Part shown: in pieces, positions 63,728 to 64,000 of the stretch | How the letters are laid out: every line of letters starts with the position of its first letter | Position numbering within the stretch: the first letter of the stretch is position 1 | Assembly: GCA_963662175.1 (NCBI GenBank) | Contig: OY759224.1 | Coordinates: forward strand, 25,181,489-25,245,488 | Source: Aradus depressus | Taxonomy: Eukaryota; Arthropoda; Insecta; Hemiptera; Aradidae | Length of the DNA: 64,000 nt | Reading direction: 5' to 3' | Notes under the pieces: generated by a model | Seen by the model: the letters and a program-made list of their open reading frames with translations, nothing else | The model's database searches: none | What the model was told of the DNA's origin: nothing | Position numbers and translations under genes: made by a program

Positions 63728-64000
63728 GGATATGTATCGACCAACAAAACATCGATTAATGACATCGATTATTATGAGAAATTAGAATTAGAAGTAGAAC
63801 TATTAGAAGGTTACTTTTACTTATCACCAGTTCACCACAGAGGCACTGTGTTGTATCGATAGTCGATACGATAGTCTCCTCTCACTTTTTTAGGCGAGGT
63901 GCACTTCGCATGAATTGTAATTAATTATTTTTTCTTTTTTTCTCCTGTTTTTTGGATGAGTTGTAATTTTAATTAAAAATTTAATAATCGTTAAATAATC
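63728..64000. mobile_element. hAT-type MITE copy 2, running off the window
   Basis: Begins TAGGGATATGTATCGACCAA and matches 41267-41777 in inverse orientation (GACTATCGATACAACACAGT complement, TAAGTAAAAGTAACCTTCTA complement). The other end and the target duplication lie beyond 64000. Confidence 0.8.

Overview
This window is from a nuclear eukaryotic genome, most likely an insect. It is AT-rich, has canonical GT-AG introns, and is packed with animal-type mobile elements: Jockey, RTE and R1-clade LINEs, tRNA-derived SINEs, hAT, mariner/pogo and PIF-Harbinger DNA transposons, foldback elements and an LTR retrotransposon. The species cannot be read from the sequence; a hemipteran or similar large-genome insect is a guess. 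There are no prokaryotic operons, CRISPR arrays, rRNA genes or authentic tRNA genes.

Host gene. Seven short minus-strand exons between 1188 and 8131 have good splice signals and reading phases that fit at every junction. An eighth exon at 51073-51192 joins them in phase 0. Together they encode about 273 residues of a Ser/Thr/Tyr/Pro/Gly-rich protein with a VKTE motif, like an N-terminal activation region of a developmental regulator. An Eyes-absent-type gene is one possibility, not a firm call. The 5' end lies above 51 kb and the 3' end lies before position 1. If the link is right, nearly all the transposon load at 8.1-51 kb sits in one intron of about 43 kb.

Mobile-element layout. A high-copy repeat of unknown class (called Rep1 here) and a roughly 330-bp tRNA-derived SINE (SINE-A) are the commonest elements, and many others are inserted into them. 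A mariner relic at 11.5 kb has turned into a two-block 85-bp minisatellite up to 13.98 kb. At 24.8-30.5 kb a pogo-like element with a TA target duplication sits inside Rep1 and carries a full-length, apparently intact Jockey LINE. At 30.8-32.8 kb lie two Harbinger-type elements. At 34.2-38.6 kb a non-autonomous LTR retrotransposon with a gag-like ORF sits inside a dead hAT element. From 39 to 64 kb the sequence is a mosaic of truncated LINEs, small TIR elements, foldbacks and SINEs.

Most unusual structure. The LTR retrotransposon has a 625-bp LTR core that appears identical at both ends. The LTRs proper extend further and end in a tandem array of tRNA-Lys primer-binding-site units, two embedded copies plus the working site on the left and three on the right. 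Recognising the extension reveals an ATAT target duplication. This suggests an element that lengthens its LTRs by using alternative copies of its own primer-binding site.
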